Source: Prolixibacteraceae bacterium | Lineage (GTDB): Bacteria > Bacteroidota > Bacteroidia > Bacteroidales > Prolixibacteraceae | Assembly: GCA_028683385.1 (NCBI GenBank) | Contig: JAQUIJ010000011.1 | Span: forward strand, 1-64,000 | Direction: 5' to 3' | DNA: 64,000 bases | In this document: piece by piece, positions 1 through 8,794 of the stretch | How the letters are laid out: each line of letters begins with the position of its first letter | Numbering within the stretch: the first letter of the stretch is position 1 | The notes under the pieces: model-generated | What the model was told of the DNA's origin: nothing | The model's input: only the letters and a program-made list of their open reading frames with translations | Database searches by the model: none | Program-made: the position numbers and the translations under genes

Positions 1-102
1 ATTTTGAGCATCTCAGCTTTCGATAAAACCACTATCGCTGAACTCCTTACCGAAATTCATTCAAATCAAAATGTCAAAGAACAGCCTACACTATTTGATT
101 AA
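1..102 (+). CDS. C-terminal end of an IS4-family (DUF4372-type) transposase, partial
   Basis: An open frame runs in from the left edge and stops at 100-102, giving 33 residues. The stretch LSISAFDKTTIAELL followed by NVKEQ and a terminal LFD resembles the C-terminus of Bacteroidota IS4-family transposases of the DUF4372 type, which end with a short LxIS-xDKTPxxELL segment. The resemblance is from memory of the family, not from a search. The transposase body would lie to the left of the window, so the right end of the insertion sequence should fall just after this stop, near 120-127, where the neighbouring XRE gene breaks off. Confidence 0.6.
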   Translation: MLSISAFDKTTIAELLTEIHSNQNVKEQPTLFD

Positions 103-120
103 AAAATTAACGCACCAGTA

Positions 121-273
121 CTAATTCTTAATTGAAACATTTCTTTTACCGTTTTCAACACTATTCAGATAAGTACGATCAATATCAGCGTCGAAAGCTA
201 AACCTTCCTGACTTATTCCTTTTGCTTTTCGTAATTCTCGAACTCTCAAACCAAAGCTGACAATTATATCCAT
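121..273 (-). CDS. Truncated XRE-family (Cro/C1) helix-turn-helix regulator
   Basis: ATG at 273-271 opens a 50-residue frame ending at 121. It begins MDIIVSFGLRVRELR and carries the Cro/C1 helix-turn-helix: RELRKAKGISQEGLA for helices 1-2 and DRTYLNSVENGKRNVSI for the recognition helix and helix 4. Family members continue after NVSI with a fifth helix (about NIEKIAKAL); here the frame is KN-stop instead, so the end of the domain is missing. The break lies against the IS4-type transposase end, so insertion or deletion by that element probably removed it. It sits 25 nt downstream of the DUF2075 gene on the same strand and would have been its co-transcribed regulator. Whether the remaining four helices still fold is unclear. 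Confidence 0.7.
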   Translation of the reverse strand: MDIIVSFGLRVRELRKAKGISQEGLAFDADIDRTYLNSVENGKRNVSIKN

Positions 274-298
274 GATGATCTCGAATTTTAGAGTGAAT

Positions 299-2278
299 TT
301 ACTCTAATATATCAAATCCAATCTCTTTTAGATAGTCAAATGTTGAATTGTAATAGTATGGATTTCTTGTTGGATCTTCAATATCGCCAGAAGGAACGAC
401 AATTACCATACCTTGTCTGGCTCGGGTGAGCAGTACTCGATAAGCATTCTTTAAATAGAGTTTCCTTTCGGATTTATGTATATGATTCCATTTTGAACCG
501 ACAAAAGAATATTGTTCCCATCCACTTGTTGAATATCTAAAGTCGCCGTCCCATGCCACACAAGCCCAATCGAGTTCTAACCCTTGAACATGAAATTCAG
601 TTGCAACATCTTCTAAATAATAAGAAGAACGGACATCTTCTTTGTCATCTAAAAACCAATGAATTGGGTCAATTGGTGATTTGACATCAATTGCATAAGG
701 TTTTAAACGTTGTGCTTGTGACGAAACTACAATTCCATAGCGTTCAGTGCCACGAGCCTTAGCTTTCAACCACTGTTTTGCTTTCGTCAAATTACGAGTG
801 ATCACAATTGGATATTTTTCTTTCAATTCTTGAAGTGTATTCCTAGCATTTTCTTTATCTAAATCTAAGATTTGTTTTACTAGCAATGAGACATTTTCAG
901 CGCGAAAGGAACGCATTGAAACAGCTAGATGTAACGATTCAGAATAGTCAACGTTAGGACGATGTTTGATCTTTTGGAGAATATCTTCCGCATTGTATTC
1001 ACTATCAGTTAAACGATCAGATATATAAATCTTCCAATCAGGGAAAGAACGTTCAAGCGCTTCAATCCATTCGCTTATACCGGCCTCACCTGTATTGATT
1101 TCTTGTCCACCACCAACTAAGCAAACCACAACTGCCCAATCTGGATGACGATCTAAACACGAGATTAGGAATTCAGGTTCCGACATTTGGAAATCGTGTC
1201 TTCCTTTTTTCTCACGCATAAATTTGGCTGTTTGTTCCAATGTCCAAGCTCGTTGAGCTTCATCAAAAAGGGCAACGTGCTCAATTGGAGGGGCACCATC
1301 TTTTAATCCTTCGTCACGAAAATGATGAACAATCTGAATGAAAGCTTTTACGTCGCTGCGAGCCATACCTTTTTTAATCTTTTCGCCTTTATCTTGAGCT
1401 CGTTTAACTTTATCGCGAGCCAAAGCTTCCTGCAAAATGGCCACTAAAGGTCCATTACCAGATAGAAAAACGCTATAAAGATCGTCCTCTTTATTAATGT
1501 GTGTTGTCGCAATATTTAGTCCAACCAATGTTTTTCCTGCGCCAGGAACACCAGTAACAAAGCAAATTGCTTTTTCTGATTTTTCTTTTGAATAGTGAAT
1601 GATTTTAGAAACGGCTTCTGATGTTTGGCTAAGGTTTATTGCACTGGCATCACTTCGAGAAATATTTGCAACTGAATGATTGTTATATAAGGCCATTGCC
1701 GCCTCTATGATTGTTGGAGTCGGATGATAACGACCATTTTCCCAATTTTGGATATCTATCGATTTATCATTTTGGCAGAAATTTAATACGTTTTGAATTG
1801 TATTTAAAAGTGATTCAGAATTACTTCGAATTGGGATAAGTAATTGATCATTTTGAGGTGTGATGGCAACTGTAGAATATGGTTCTTTAGCAAGAGTTGC
1901 AATTAAAATTGGTGCGATTAATTTATCATGACTAGTTTCATGGAAGTTTTTTAAATCCAAAGCATAATCCCAAACCTGATCGATTGAATAAGAATGAAAT
2001 TCCTTTTCGCCAACCTTGAATTCGAGAATAAAAATGACAGATTGAATTATAATTAGGACATCAATTCGCTTACCCATACGTGGAATGGCATATTCAAAAT
2101 AGATTGACCCTTCGTAATCATTGAGTATTTTTTTTAGAATTTTAATTTCTTCTTCCCAAGCTTTAAGTTGAGTTAATTCAACTGGATATTCGCTTGCGCT
2201 GGAAAGCATGCCAATAATTTCATTATCAGTACTAATTAGAAAATTGCGAATAGAATTAGAGAAATAAGCACGGTTCAT
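299..2278 (-). CDS. DUF2075 nuclease-helicase (Schlafen-like), possible defence protein
   Basis: 659 residues. The N-terminal part (about 60-110) carries a PD-(D/E)xK-like nuclease signature: GKRIDVL with D73, then FILEFKVG with E86 and K88. A superfamily 1-type helicase/ATPase follows: Walker A GVPGAGKT at 243-250, Walker B FDEAQR near 338-343, a GGGQE motif, and C-terminal helicase motifs [16 protein letters not shown] and [13 protein letters not shown]. This is the DUF2075 architecture, related to the helicase half of Schlafen proteins. Such proteins often occur in restriction and other anti-phage islands, but no modification gene is in view, so the function is inferred only from family. 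Base composition is AT-richer than the housekeeping genes to the right, consistent with transfer. The start at 2278 fits the N-terminus of the family. Confidence 0.8.
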   Translation of the reverse strand: MNRAYFSNSIRNFLISTDNEIIGMLSSASEYPVELTQLKAWEEEIKILKKILNDYEGSIYFEYAIPRMGKRIDVLIIIQSVIFILEFKVGEKEFHSYSIDQVWDYALDLKNFHETSHDKLIAPILIATLAKEPYSTVAITPQNDQLLIPIRSNSESLLNTIQNVLNFCQNDKSIDIQNWENGRYHPTPTIIEAAMALYNNHSVANISRSDASAINLSQTSEAVSKIIHYSKEKSEKAICFVTGVPGAGKTLVGLNIATTHINKEDDLYSVFLSGNGPLVAILQEALARDKVKRAQDKGEKIKKGMARSDVKAFIQIVHHFRDEGLKDGAPPIEHVALFDEAQRAWTLEQTAKFMREKKGRHDFQMSEPEFLISCLDRHPDWAVVVCLVGGGQEINTGEAGISEWIEALERSFPDWKIYISDRLTDSEYNAEDILQKIKHRPNVDYSESLHLAVSMRSFRAENVSLLVKQILDLDKENARNTLQELKEKYPIVITRNLTKAKQWLKAKARGTERYGIVVSSQAQRLKPYAIDVKSPIDPIHWFLDDKEDVRSSYYLEDVATEFHVQGLELDWACVAWDGDFRYSTSGWEQYSFVGSKWNHIHKSERKLYLKNAYRVLLTRARQGMVIVVPSGDIEDPTRNPYYYNSTFDYLKEIGFDILE

Positions 2279-2643
2279 TGATCAGATTTATGGTTAAGCA
2301 AATATGCAAAAAAATAGTTAGTTATCTGGCTCTTGTTATCGCTCCTTATTTCGTCACTCTGCACGTCGGTCATGGCAGTAAAAGTATGCAATTTGCATTT
2401 CTTAGCTTTAATTACCGGATGTTGTCTTTGAAACTGTTTAAAGTTCAATAATACTATATTGAACCCACTTTGGGGTTCCATATTATTCTATTCATTTGTC
2501 TCCGGTTTCACCGGAGGTTATTCAGATTCAAGTCCTTCAGACTTTTGTTCTGTTGAAATCCTGAAATCCTGTCGGCCGCAGGCAGGGATTTAATTTGAAT
2601 AACCGTGGGTGTTAACCCATGGAAAATGGGATCAATGAAATGA

Positions 2644-2660
2644 CAACCCTGAAAGGGTTG
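2644..2660. repeat. Dispersed CCCTGAAAGGG hairpin repeat, copy 1
   Basis: CAACCCTGAAAGGGTTG is a perfect 7-bp stem with a TGA loop. The same core returns at 42709-42723 between actA and actB. Repeats with this core followed by a second GC-rich hairpin are common in Bacteroidota spacers. Confidence 0.6.
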
Positions 2661-2722
2661 AATTACTTCAGGAATAAATCAAATTAAGTAATTAGACCAA
2701 TATAATGTCGCATTTTGAATTC

Positions 2723-2813
2723 ACTCACCCCGAGCACTCCTTGCGGAGTGCTTTTCCCCTCTCTACGCGTAGAGAGGGGCAGAGCCCCGAGTGCTCGGGG
2801 CGATGGGGTGAGT
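2723..2813. repeat. 91-bp nested palindrome able to form a multi-arm cruciform
   Basis: Outer arms ACTCACCCC (2723-2731) and GGGGTGAGT (2805-2813) pair over 9 bp. Overlapping inner arms CCCCGAGCACTC (2728-2739) and GAGTGCTCGGGG (2789-2800) pair over 12 bp. Between them lie GAGCACTCC-TTGC-GGAGTGCT (2732-2751 region) and a perfect 24-bp palindrome centred on ACGCGT (2756-2779). The whole looks like a REP/BIME-type or miniature mobile element rather than a terminator. Confidence 0.75.
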
Positions 2814-3229
2814 CAAGATTTTTAATGTTATTTTTTGGTTTTACTCACGTTTAAGGCGAGCCGATTTTTACGGATGGCGATTTTTCGTAGCAAGGGAACT
2901 CGGGAATTGGGATTCGTGTTTGAAGATCTGACCCGACCGGATTACTTTACGGGATAGTCGTTCCGCACAAAGCGCTTTACGGAGAAGATTCGATCGAACT
3001 TAATGAATGGGTATATAATGACCATTTCGGTGTTTTGCCAGTTCGCTTAATCGTAGTGTATTTTGAGTTGTGTAATGGCCGGTAAGCTTTCAAAAAATCA
3101 GTGAATGCCTATAAATAACTATTTTTTACTGATTTTTAAAACCCTTTTTTTTACAAATTCGGAGTTCTATAGCATACAATGAAGTGTACATTTATACGCT
3201 TATTACTGGGCTTTTATTTCTATTGTGTA

Positions 3230-3237
3230 TATATTTG
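3230..3237 (+). promoter_or_regulatory. Bacteroidota -7 promoter element (TATATTTG)
   Basis: TATATTTG matches TAnnTTTG exactly, 20 nt before the ATG at 3258. A -33 TTG at the usual distance is not evident (TGG instead). The element places transcription start near 3243, arguing against a translational start at 3225. Confidence 0.4.
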
Positions 3238-3257
3238 CACAAACAAAAATTCCAAAA

Positions 3258-3491
3258 ATGAGCGGAAGTGGTAGAAGGGTGTATGATCAAGTAATGACCA
3301 TCTTTGGAACAGCAATGGTCTTTTTTTATCTGGGGTTGGCTTATTTTTTACTTTTCTCGCCTGTGCTCAGTTATATTGACATTACGCTTAGAACAATTTT
3401 TGCAGTTCCTTTATTGCTTTATGGTGTTTATCGTGCTGTTGGTTCTTACCGAAGGATTAAAGAAAGCTTTTTTGAAAGAGACGAAGAATAG
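3258..3491 (+). CDS. Small membrane protein with two transmembrane helices
   Basis: The frame is open from a GTG at 3225, but the ATG at 3258 is preferred because a -7 promoter element lies between the two. The 77-residue product starts MSGSGRRVYDQ, has hydrophobic helices at about 14-35 (VMTIFGTAMVFFYLGLAYFLL) and 40-58 (DITLRTIFAVPLLLYGVYRAV), and ends in a charged tail ERDEE. No enzyme motif is visible. It stands at the head of the PstS-like/TPR/ExbB/ExbD/TonB cluster, a position where small conserved membrane proteins recur in Bacteroidota, but its role is unknown. The 543-nt gap to the next gene suggests a separate transcript. Confidence 0.7.
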   Translation: MSGSGRRVYDQVMTIFGTAMVFFYLGLAYFLLFSPVLSYIDITLRTIFAVPLLLYGVYRAVGSYRRIKESFFERDEE

Positions 3492-4034
3492 AGTTTCATT
3501 TTCTTTCAATGATTAAATTGGTAACCGCCGATTTTAATATCACTGGTGAAAATTGGGGATAGTTTAAACTTTTGTGAACTCAATCAGACTCACAAACGGA
3601 AATGTTATCGTTCTTAGGCAAACGTCAAGTCATAAATTTGGTAACCGATAAAAAACAAGTTTAACTGATGAAATTTATTTTCCAAATTTTGTGGCTAATC
3701 GGATGACCGTGTATAAATGACGCAATGAGACCATGTGAGTAGTGTAATAATTGTCTGAGAATAAGTGAAGTGAAAAGTGTTCAAATAATTGTGTGGAAAA
3801 TTGTTGAATGTGGTATAATTCTTGTTCGAAAATTAACAAACGAGGTAAATTGCCTGTGAAATGTTAAATTTAGTTGAATTTAATCTTAATTTTTGATAGC
3901 GATTTATACTGTTTTTATTCGAAATTCAAAGCGCCAAAAAAAAAAAAATATTTAAGAATGTTGTTTTTTTTTGCCCTATAACGAATTTGATTTATTATTA
4001 TTGCATCGAATTTTCAACCTTTGTTAGCTTGTAA
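3492..4034. other. AT-rich intergenic interval with a duplicated GGTAACCG motif
   Basis: No gene seen. The motif AATTGGTAACCG near 3517 recurs as AATTTGGTAACCG near 3637; each holds the palindrome GGTAACC, so a regulator site is possible but unsupported. An A-tract of 12 lies near 3937-3948. Confidence 0.35.
3971..4003 (+). promoter_or_regulatory. Probable promoter of the PstS-like/TPR/ExbB-TonB operon
   Basis: TTG at 3971-3973, then 22 nt, then TATTATTG at 3996-4003, which differs from TAnnTTTG at one position. It lies 31 nt before the ATG at 4035. Confidence 0.4.
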
Positions 4035-5003
4035 ATGAAAATGTCAGGAACATATAAGTATTTGCGGTCGATTGTCTTAATAAGCAGTAGTGCACTGATT
4101 ATGTTGGTGATTGGTATAGCATGTTCAAATCGAACTGGCAGTAAGATTACCGAGACTCCTACAAGTGGGAGTATTCATATTTTAGCCGACACCTCATTTC
4201 AGCCAATTGTTGATGCAGAGATCTCTACTTTTACTGGTTTGTACAAGTATGCTCATGTTACTCCAACCTATGTTACTGAAAACGATTTGATTTCTGCTTT
4301 TCTTGATGATTCGGTAAAAGTGGTAGTTACAGCATGGGAACCGAGCGCGAAGCAAAAGGAACTACTTTTAAATACGCAAATTGTTGTTAGAACGACTACC
4401 ATCGCTTATGATGCGATTGCGTTGGTTCTTAATAAAGAAAATAAGGACTCCCTTTTGACCTATGAAAATGTGAACGATCTGTTCACTGGTAAATTGACCG
4501 ATTGGAAGTCGATTAATCGAGCTTCGGATTGTGGTAAAATGTCGACTGTATTTGACAACGAAAAATCGACAAATATTCGGTATTTCAAAGAGGAATTTAA
4601 ACTTGAAGGGCAATTACCTTCCAGTTTTTATGCGGTTAAGAGTAATGAAGAAGTTATTGATTACGTGAGTAAAAATAAAGGTGCGATTGGTTTGGTAAGT
4701 GTGAACTGGATCTGCGATAAAGAGGATTCAACCATGCGTGCTTTTTCGAGTAAAATAAAAATTGCTGCAATTTCCCAACACTTTTTGGAAAAGGGTTCTT
4801 ATTTTCTTCCTGTTCAGGGATCGATTTACGATAAAACTTATCCTTTTACCCGAAAGATCAACCTTGTTTCAAGAGAGAGTTTTGAAGGACTTGGTTCCGG
4901 GTTTGTTAGTTGGTGTTCATCGGAACAAGGACAGCGAATTGTTCTTAAATCTGGTTTAGTTCCTGCAACAATGCCCATTCGATTAATACAATTCAAAAAA
5001 TAA
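4035..5003 (+). CDS. PstS-like periplasmic substrate-binding lipoprotein
   Basis: 322 residues. The N-terminus is a lipoprotein signal, with hydrophobic residues 12-27 and the lipobox IGIAC giving Cys30 as the acylated residue. The body has the look of a type 2 periplasmic binding protein of the phosphate-binding PstS group: SIHILADTSFQPIVDAEISTF near the start, ALVLNKENKDSLLTYENVNDLFTGKLTDWKSI in the middle (given here as separate blocks of one region), and a closing segment with EQGQRIVLKSGLVP. No ABC permease or ATPase is nearby. Instead it leads into the TPR and ExbB/ExbD/TonB genes with an 18-nt gap. In this phylum such PstS-like lipoproteins recur beside TonB systems; a role in sensing or supporting outer-membrane transport is inference. 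M3 at 4041 is an alternative start. Confidence 0.75.
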   Translation: MKMSGTYKYLRSIVLISSSALIMLVIGIACSNRTGSKITETPTSGSIHILADTSFQPIVDAEISTFTGLYKYAHVTPTYVTENDLISAFLDDSVKVVVTAWEPSAKQKELLLNTQIVVRTTTIAYDAIALVLNKENKDSLLTYENVNDLFTGKLTDWKSINRASDCGKMSTVFDNEKSTNIRYFKEEFKLEGQLPSSFYAVKSNEEVIDYVSKNKGAIGLVSVNWICDKEDSTMRAFSSKIKIAAISQHFLEKGSYFLPVQGSIYDKTYPFTRKINLVSRESFEGLGSGFVSWCSSEQGQRIVLKSGLVPATMPIRLIQFKK

Positions 5004-5021
5004 TTTTTAATATAATCAGAT

Positions 5022-7217
5022 ATGATCACTCCTTTTTTAAAGAAAACTTTTTTAATTCTTGCGCTCATTGTGATTAGCGGTGTCGCAGGATTAAAAGCAC
5101 AGACATTGGATGAAGCGATTACCGCGATGAACAATGAACGATACGATAAAGCTGATGAGATTCTTCAGGATCTGGCAAAGAAATCGGCAAGTAGTAAAAT
5201 TTATTATTTGTTAGGAGAAAATACATTATTGAATTTCTTTGCTGATACAATCTCCAATTCACAAAAAGCTGTTATGGCTGAGGCCAAAGGCCAATTTGAT
5301 AAAGGAATTGCCCTAAATGCCAACGATCCATTCAACTACATTGGATTAGCAAAAGTAGCCTCATATAGTGGTGATCAGCAAACTGCTACACAAATGAGAC
5401 TGAAAGCAAAAAGTTTTTTGCTTCCCTATAAAAAGGTTACAAAAATCCCTAATGCCGCTGATTATGCTCTTACTTTGGCAAAATTAGCCGAGTCGTACAT
5501 CGTATTTGATAAAGTTGATACCACGCTGGCTTTGCCTTTAGTTCGCGAAGCTATAACGATTGATGAGAAAAACCCAAACATCTATATTATTGCCGGAGAT
5601 ATTTATTTGTTGGTGAATAATGGTTCTCTTGCTATTCGGAATTACAACAGAGCTCAGGATTGTGATCCACAATCTCCTATTGCAAATATGAAAATCGGGT
5701 ATATCTATTTCAAAGGACGCAATTTAATGGCTGCTATTCCTTATTTCGAACAAGCTATTGCATTGAACAAAAATTATGCTCCTGCCTATCGTGAGTTAGG
5801 TCAGCTTTATTCTATGGCTGGAAGATTTAAGGAATCCAAAGAAAATTTCGAAACATATTTGACTTTAACCAATCAAAATATTCCAGCAAAGATTCGTTAT
5901 GTAAACGCACTTTTCTATTCAAAAAATTATGCTGAAGTAATTAAGAATGTTGAGGACATTTTTGCTGTGGATAAATCGAGAACATATTTGAATCGTGTGG
6001 CCGGATACTCATGTTACGAACAAGGTGATTATGCAAAAGCCCTTACATACATGAATAATTTGTTCGCTCAACTTCCTGCCGACAGAATCCTGAAAAAAGA
6101 TTACGTCTACTATGCACGGATCATTATGAAGAACAATGAGAACTATGCTAAAGATTTGGGCGATCTTGAAAAAGCTAAATCTGATTTGGCTAAAGTTCAG
6201 GAAAAGAATGAATCATTAAAAGGTGCAGCAAAAGAAAAGGAAAAAGTGAGCGAAGAACCACTTGTTGCTAAAATAGCTGAAATTCAAAAAAGTGTTGATG
6301 CTTCGGAGAAAGAGCTTGACAAGGGTTACGATGCATACGAAAAAGCAATTACTTTTGGTGAAGAAGATACTTATTTGATTCAGGAAAAGGCTAGAAATTT
6401 ATACAATCAGAAACGCTATTCAGAAGCTGCAGCTAATTGGGAACGATTAATTGCTAAAGGAAAAGATAGCGAGGAAAACTACCTTCAGATTGGAAAGGCT
6501 TATTATCAAGGTAAAGATTTTGATAAAGCTGAGGTAATATTTAAAGATATGACAGAAAAGTTTCCTGATTATATTCCAGGTTATCAATGGGCTGCAAACA
6601 ATGCTGCTGCCAAAGATCCGGATTCGAAACTTGGACTTACAAAACCTAGATTTGCAGCTTTGATTGCAAAAGCGGCTACCGATTCGGTTAAATATTCAGA
6701 AGAAATTTTTAATGCTTTGCGTTTTCTGGGATACAACGCTCTACAGGCAGATCGGAATGACGAAGCAAAAGCCTACTATAACAGAATGTTGAACCTTGAT
6801 CCAAATAATAAGGATTTTCAGGTTAAAGCATTGAGTTCGTTAAATACACTTTGTATGACCACCGGTGAATATGGCAAGGCTATTGAATACGACAATAAGA
6901 TTCTTGCTATTGATCCAGGCAACGGAGCTGCTAAAGCAAATATTCAATACATTCAGGCTTTACAATCGAGTGCCAAGCCGAAAGCCAATCCAAACGAAAT
7001 TTCGGGTGTCATTAAAGACGAATCTGGTACGCCTATCGCCAGTGCTTCTGTTCGGGTAAAAGATACAGCTGCTGAGGCATGGACCAATGCAAAAGGTGAA
7101 TATCGGTTTACAATGCCTGAAGCTTCCACTACACTTGTAATTAGTGCTAATGGCTATACAACTAAAGAAGTGCCAGTAACAAAGAGTAGGGTGTATAATT
7201 CAACCCTTAGTAAGTAA
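5022..7217 (+). CDS. TPR protein with C-terminal carboxypeptidase-regulatory-like domain
   Basis: 731 residues. A Sec signal peptide (hydrophobic LKKTFLILALIVISGVAGL) probably ends at LKA before QTLDEAI. Most of the protein is tetratricopeptide repeats, for example around residues 190-300 (PIANMKIGYIYFKGRNLMAA, APAYRELGQLYSMAGRFKES) and again at 455-660 (EENYLQIGKAYYQGKDFDKA). A coiled-coil-like charged insert lies at about 380-445. The last 75 residues form a CarboxypepD_reg-like beta-sandwich (EISGVIKDESGTPIASASV ... NAKGEYRFTMP), as at the N-terminus of SusC-like receptors. It is probably a periplasmic scaffold. It is sandwiched between the PstS-like lipoprotein and exbB, so it likely serves the same TonB energy-transduction apparatus; that is inference from position. 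Confidence 0.85.
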   Translation: MITPFLKKTFLILALIVISGVAGLKAQTLDEAITAMNNERYDKADEILQDLAKKSASSKIYYLLGENTLLNFFADTISNSQKAVMAEAKGQFDKGIALNANDPFNYIGLAKVASYSGDQQTATQMRLKAKSFLLPYKKVTKIPNAADYALTLAKLAESYIVFDKVDTTLALPLVREAITIDEKNPNIYIIAGDIYLLVNNGSLAIRNYNRAQDCDPQSPIANMKIGYIYFKGRNLMAAIPYFEQAIALNKNYAPAYRELGQLYSMAGRFKESKENFETYLTLTNQNIPAKIRYVNALFYSKNYAEVIKNVEDIFAVDKSRTYLNRVAGYSCYEQGDYAKALTYMNNLFAQLPADRILKKDYVYYARIIMKNNENYAKDLGDLEKAKSDLAKVQEKNESLKGAAKEKEKVSEEPLVAKIAEIQKSVDASEKELDKGYDAYEKAITFGEEDTYLIQEKARNLYNQKRYSEAAANWERLIAKGKDSEENYLQIGKAYYQGKDFDKAEVIFKDMTEKFPDYIPGYQWAANNAAAKDPDSKLGLTKPRFAALIAKAATDSVKYSEEIFNALRFLGYNALQADRNDEAKAYYNRMLNLDPNNKDFQVKALSSLNTLCMTTGEYGKAIEYDNKILAIDPGNGAAKANIQYIQALQSSAKPKANPNEISGVIKDESGTPIASASVRVKDTAAEAWTNAKGEYRFTMPEASTTLVISANGYTTKEVPVTKSRVYNSTLSK

Positions 7218-7289
7218 TACAATTGGAATCAACAAAATCATAATAGAGATTCAATAATAATTATTTAACCACAAAAAACTATTAAAAAA

Positions 7290-8105
7290 ATGAGTAAGAA
7301 TTCTAAATCATTCAAAGGTAAGTTTGAATCTGCTTTTGCTTCAGTTGCAATACTAGTTGCATTTGTAATTGCGTATTTACTTTTCACCCAGCTTATGGGA
7401 GACCCAGTTAACTTCGAAGGTGGAAATCCAAAAGGACATCCGCTACCAGGTAATTATATGGGTATGCTTTTCAAAGGGGGACCAATTGTTCCTGTTTTAA
7501 TGACTTGCGTTTTAGTTGTTTTAATCTTTATCATTGAAAGATTTATCACTTTGTCAAAAGCTCAGGGAAAATCTAGCTTAGATGCATTTGTTGCCAATAT
7601 CCAGGCTTTAACAGCTAAGGATAAAATCGAAGAAGCTATTAAAGCTTGTGATGTACAGAAAGGTTCATTGGCTAATGTAACTAAAGCTGGTTTGGATCGT
7701 TACAGAGATCTTGAAAATGACAAAACATTAGAAACTGATCAAAAGATCACTTCTATGAAACAAGCTTTGGAAGAAGCTACTGCATTAGAATTACCAATGT
7801 TATCAAAAAACATGGTTATCTTATCTACGCTTGCTTCTATCTCAGTGTTGATTGGTTTGATTGGTACAGTACTTGGTATGATTCGTGCGTTCTCTGCACT
7901 TGCTCAAGCTGGTGCTCCTGATGCTCTTGCCTTATCAACTGGTATTTCTGAAGCTTTGATCAACACAGCATTCGGTATTAGTGGATCAACTGTAGCTATT
8001 ATCGCTTTTAACTATTTCTCTTCAAAAATTGATGGTTATACCTTCAAGATTGATGAAGCAGGATTCAGCCTAACTCAGACCTTTGCTACAAAAATCAGAA
8101 AATAA
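7290..8105 (+). CDS. exbB: ExbB/TolQ/MotA-family proton channel
   Basis: 271 residues. ExbB forms the inner-membrane proton channel that, with ExbD, drives TonB. Hydrophobic helices are seen at about 14-36, 66-88, 172-194 and 215-238. The family core is clear: VLIGLIGTVLGMIRAF followed by ISEALINTAFGISGSTVAIIAFN. Compared with enterobacterial ExbB (about 240 residues) it carries an extra N-terminal helix and a periplasmic loop, as is usual in Bacteroidota. It is followed by two exbD genes and tonB. The 72-nt spacer before it ends in an A-rich stretch just before the ATG and shows no Shine-Dalgarno, which is normal for the phylum. Confidence 0.93.
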   Translation: MSKNSKSFKGKFESAFASVAILVAFVIAYLLFTQLMGDPVNFEGGNPKGHPLPGNYMGMLFKGGPIVPVLMTCVLVVLIFIIERFITLSKAQGKSSLDAFVANIQALTAKDKIEEAIKACDVQKGSLANVTKAGLDRYRDLENDKTLETDQKITSMKQALEEATALELPMLSKNMVILSTLASISVLIGLIGTVLGMIRAFSALAQAGAPDALALSTGISEALINTAFGISGSTVAIIAFNYFSSKIDGYTFKIDEAGFSLTQTFATKIRK

Positions 8106-8151
8106 GTCTGGGTTTAATTCTTTTGGTCCATTTATAAATTAAAATTATCGC

Positions 8152-8790
8152 ATGCCAAAGATTAAAATGCCAACCAAGTCGCCCCATATCGATATGACGC
8201 CGATGGTGGATTTGTTTTCGCTGCTGCTAACATTTTTCATGTTAACATCAGTATTCACTCCCCAGGAACCGGCTCCTGTTGATACTCCATTTTCTGTATC
8301 TGAAAAACCTAAACCTGATGCCAATATCATGACAGTGGTAATGTCTTCTGACAACAGGGTGTTTTTCAATGTGGATAATGGACAGGATACTATTTTGCAT
8401 TTCAGACCTAAAATTTTGCAAGAAATGGGTAAGAGATACAATATAGAATTCACCCCGCAGGAACTGCGGAAATTTGAGAAATATGGTTCTTCATTCGGTG
8501 TTTCAATACACGATATGAAGAAATTCCTAGCTGCCACAGACACAAAGGATAGAGAAGTGTTCGAAAAAGGTATTCCTCATGACTCTGTTGATAACCAGTT
8601 TGGTTATTGGGTACTATATACCCGTCAGATTAATCCAGCTGTTCAGGCTTTGATCAAAGGCGATTCTAATGTAGAATATCCTCTTGTCAAAAAAGTGCTG
8701 GATGTGCTTCAGGATTATAATGTCAACAGATTTAGTCTGGTCACAAACCTTGAAGCAGTTAAGGTTGAATTAACTGACGCTAAAAAGTAG
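8152..8790 (+). CDS. exbD: ExbD/TolR-family protein, first copy
   Basis: 212 residues. It has a short cytoplasmic N-terminus (MPKIKMPTKSPHIDMTPMVD), one transmembrane helix at about 21-42 and a periplasmic domain. The proton-carrying aspartate of the family lies in TPMVDLFSLLLTFFML. The periplasmic part is longer than in E. coli ExbD (141 residues) and includes a region around 70-160 with no obvious counterpart. It follows exbB by 46 nt and ends 4 nt before the second exbD, so the two are surely co-translated and may form a hetero-oligomer inside the ExbB ring. Confidence 0.92.
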   Translation: MPKIKMPTKSPHIDMTPMVDLFSLLLTFFMLTSVFTPQEPAPVDTPFSVSEKPKPDANIMTVVMSSDNRVFFNVDNGQDTILHFRPKILQEMGKRYNIEFTPQELRKFEKYGSSFGVSIHDMKKFLAATDTKDREVFEKGIPHDSVDNQFGYWVLYTRQINPAVQALIKGDSNVEYPLVKKVLDVLQDYNVNRFSLVTNLEAVKVELTDAKK

Positions 8791-8794
8791 TATT

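Larger units (their letters stand above)
2279..3257. other. Gene-poor interval rich in short palindromes
   Basis: No convincing gene was found. From about 2450 to 2690 there is a string of small hairpins of the kind scattered through Bacteroidota genomes: CTCCGGTTTCACCGGAG, CGTGGGTGTTAACCCATGG (imperfect) and CAACCCTGAAAGGGTTG. A large multi-arm palindrome lies at 2723-2813. Around 2920-3085 a short open frame on the plus strand reads YGEDSIELNEWVYNDHFGVLP; it has a stop upstream and no start or recognisable match, so at most it is a decayed gene fragment. Confidence 0.5.

Noticed and set aside
2275-2481. 68-codon minus-strand frame just upstream of the DUF2075 gene
   Set aside because: It overlaps the start of the DUF2075 gene and begins inside a repeat hairpin (GAACCCACTTTGGGGTTC); no motif or family character.
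2870-3085. Possible decayed coding sequence (YGEDSIELNEWVYNDHFG)
   Set aside because: No start codon, stop just upstream and no recognised family; too little to call a pseudogene.
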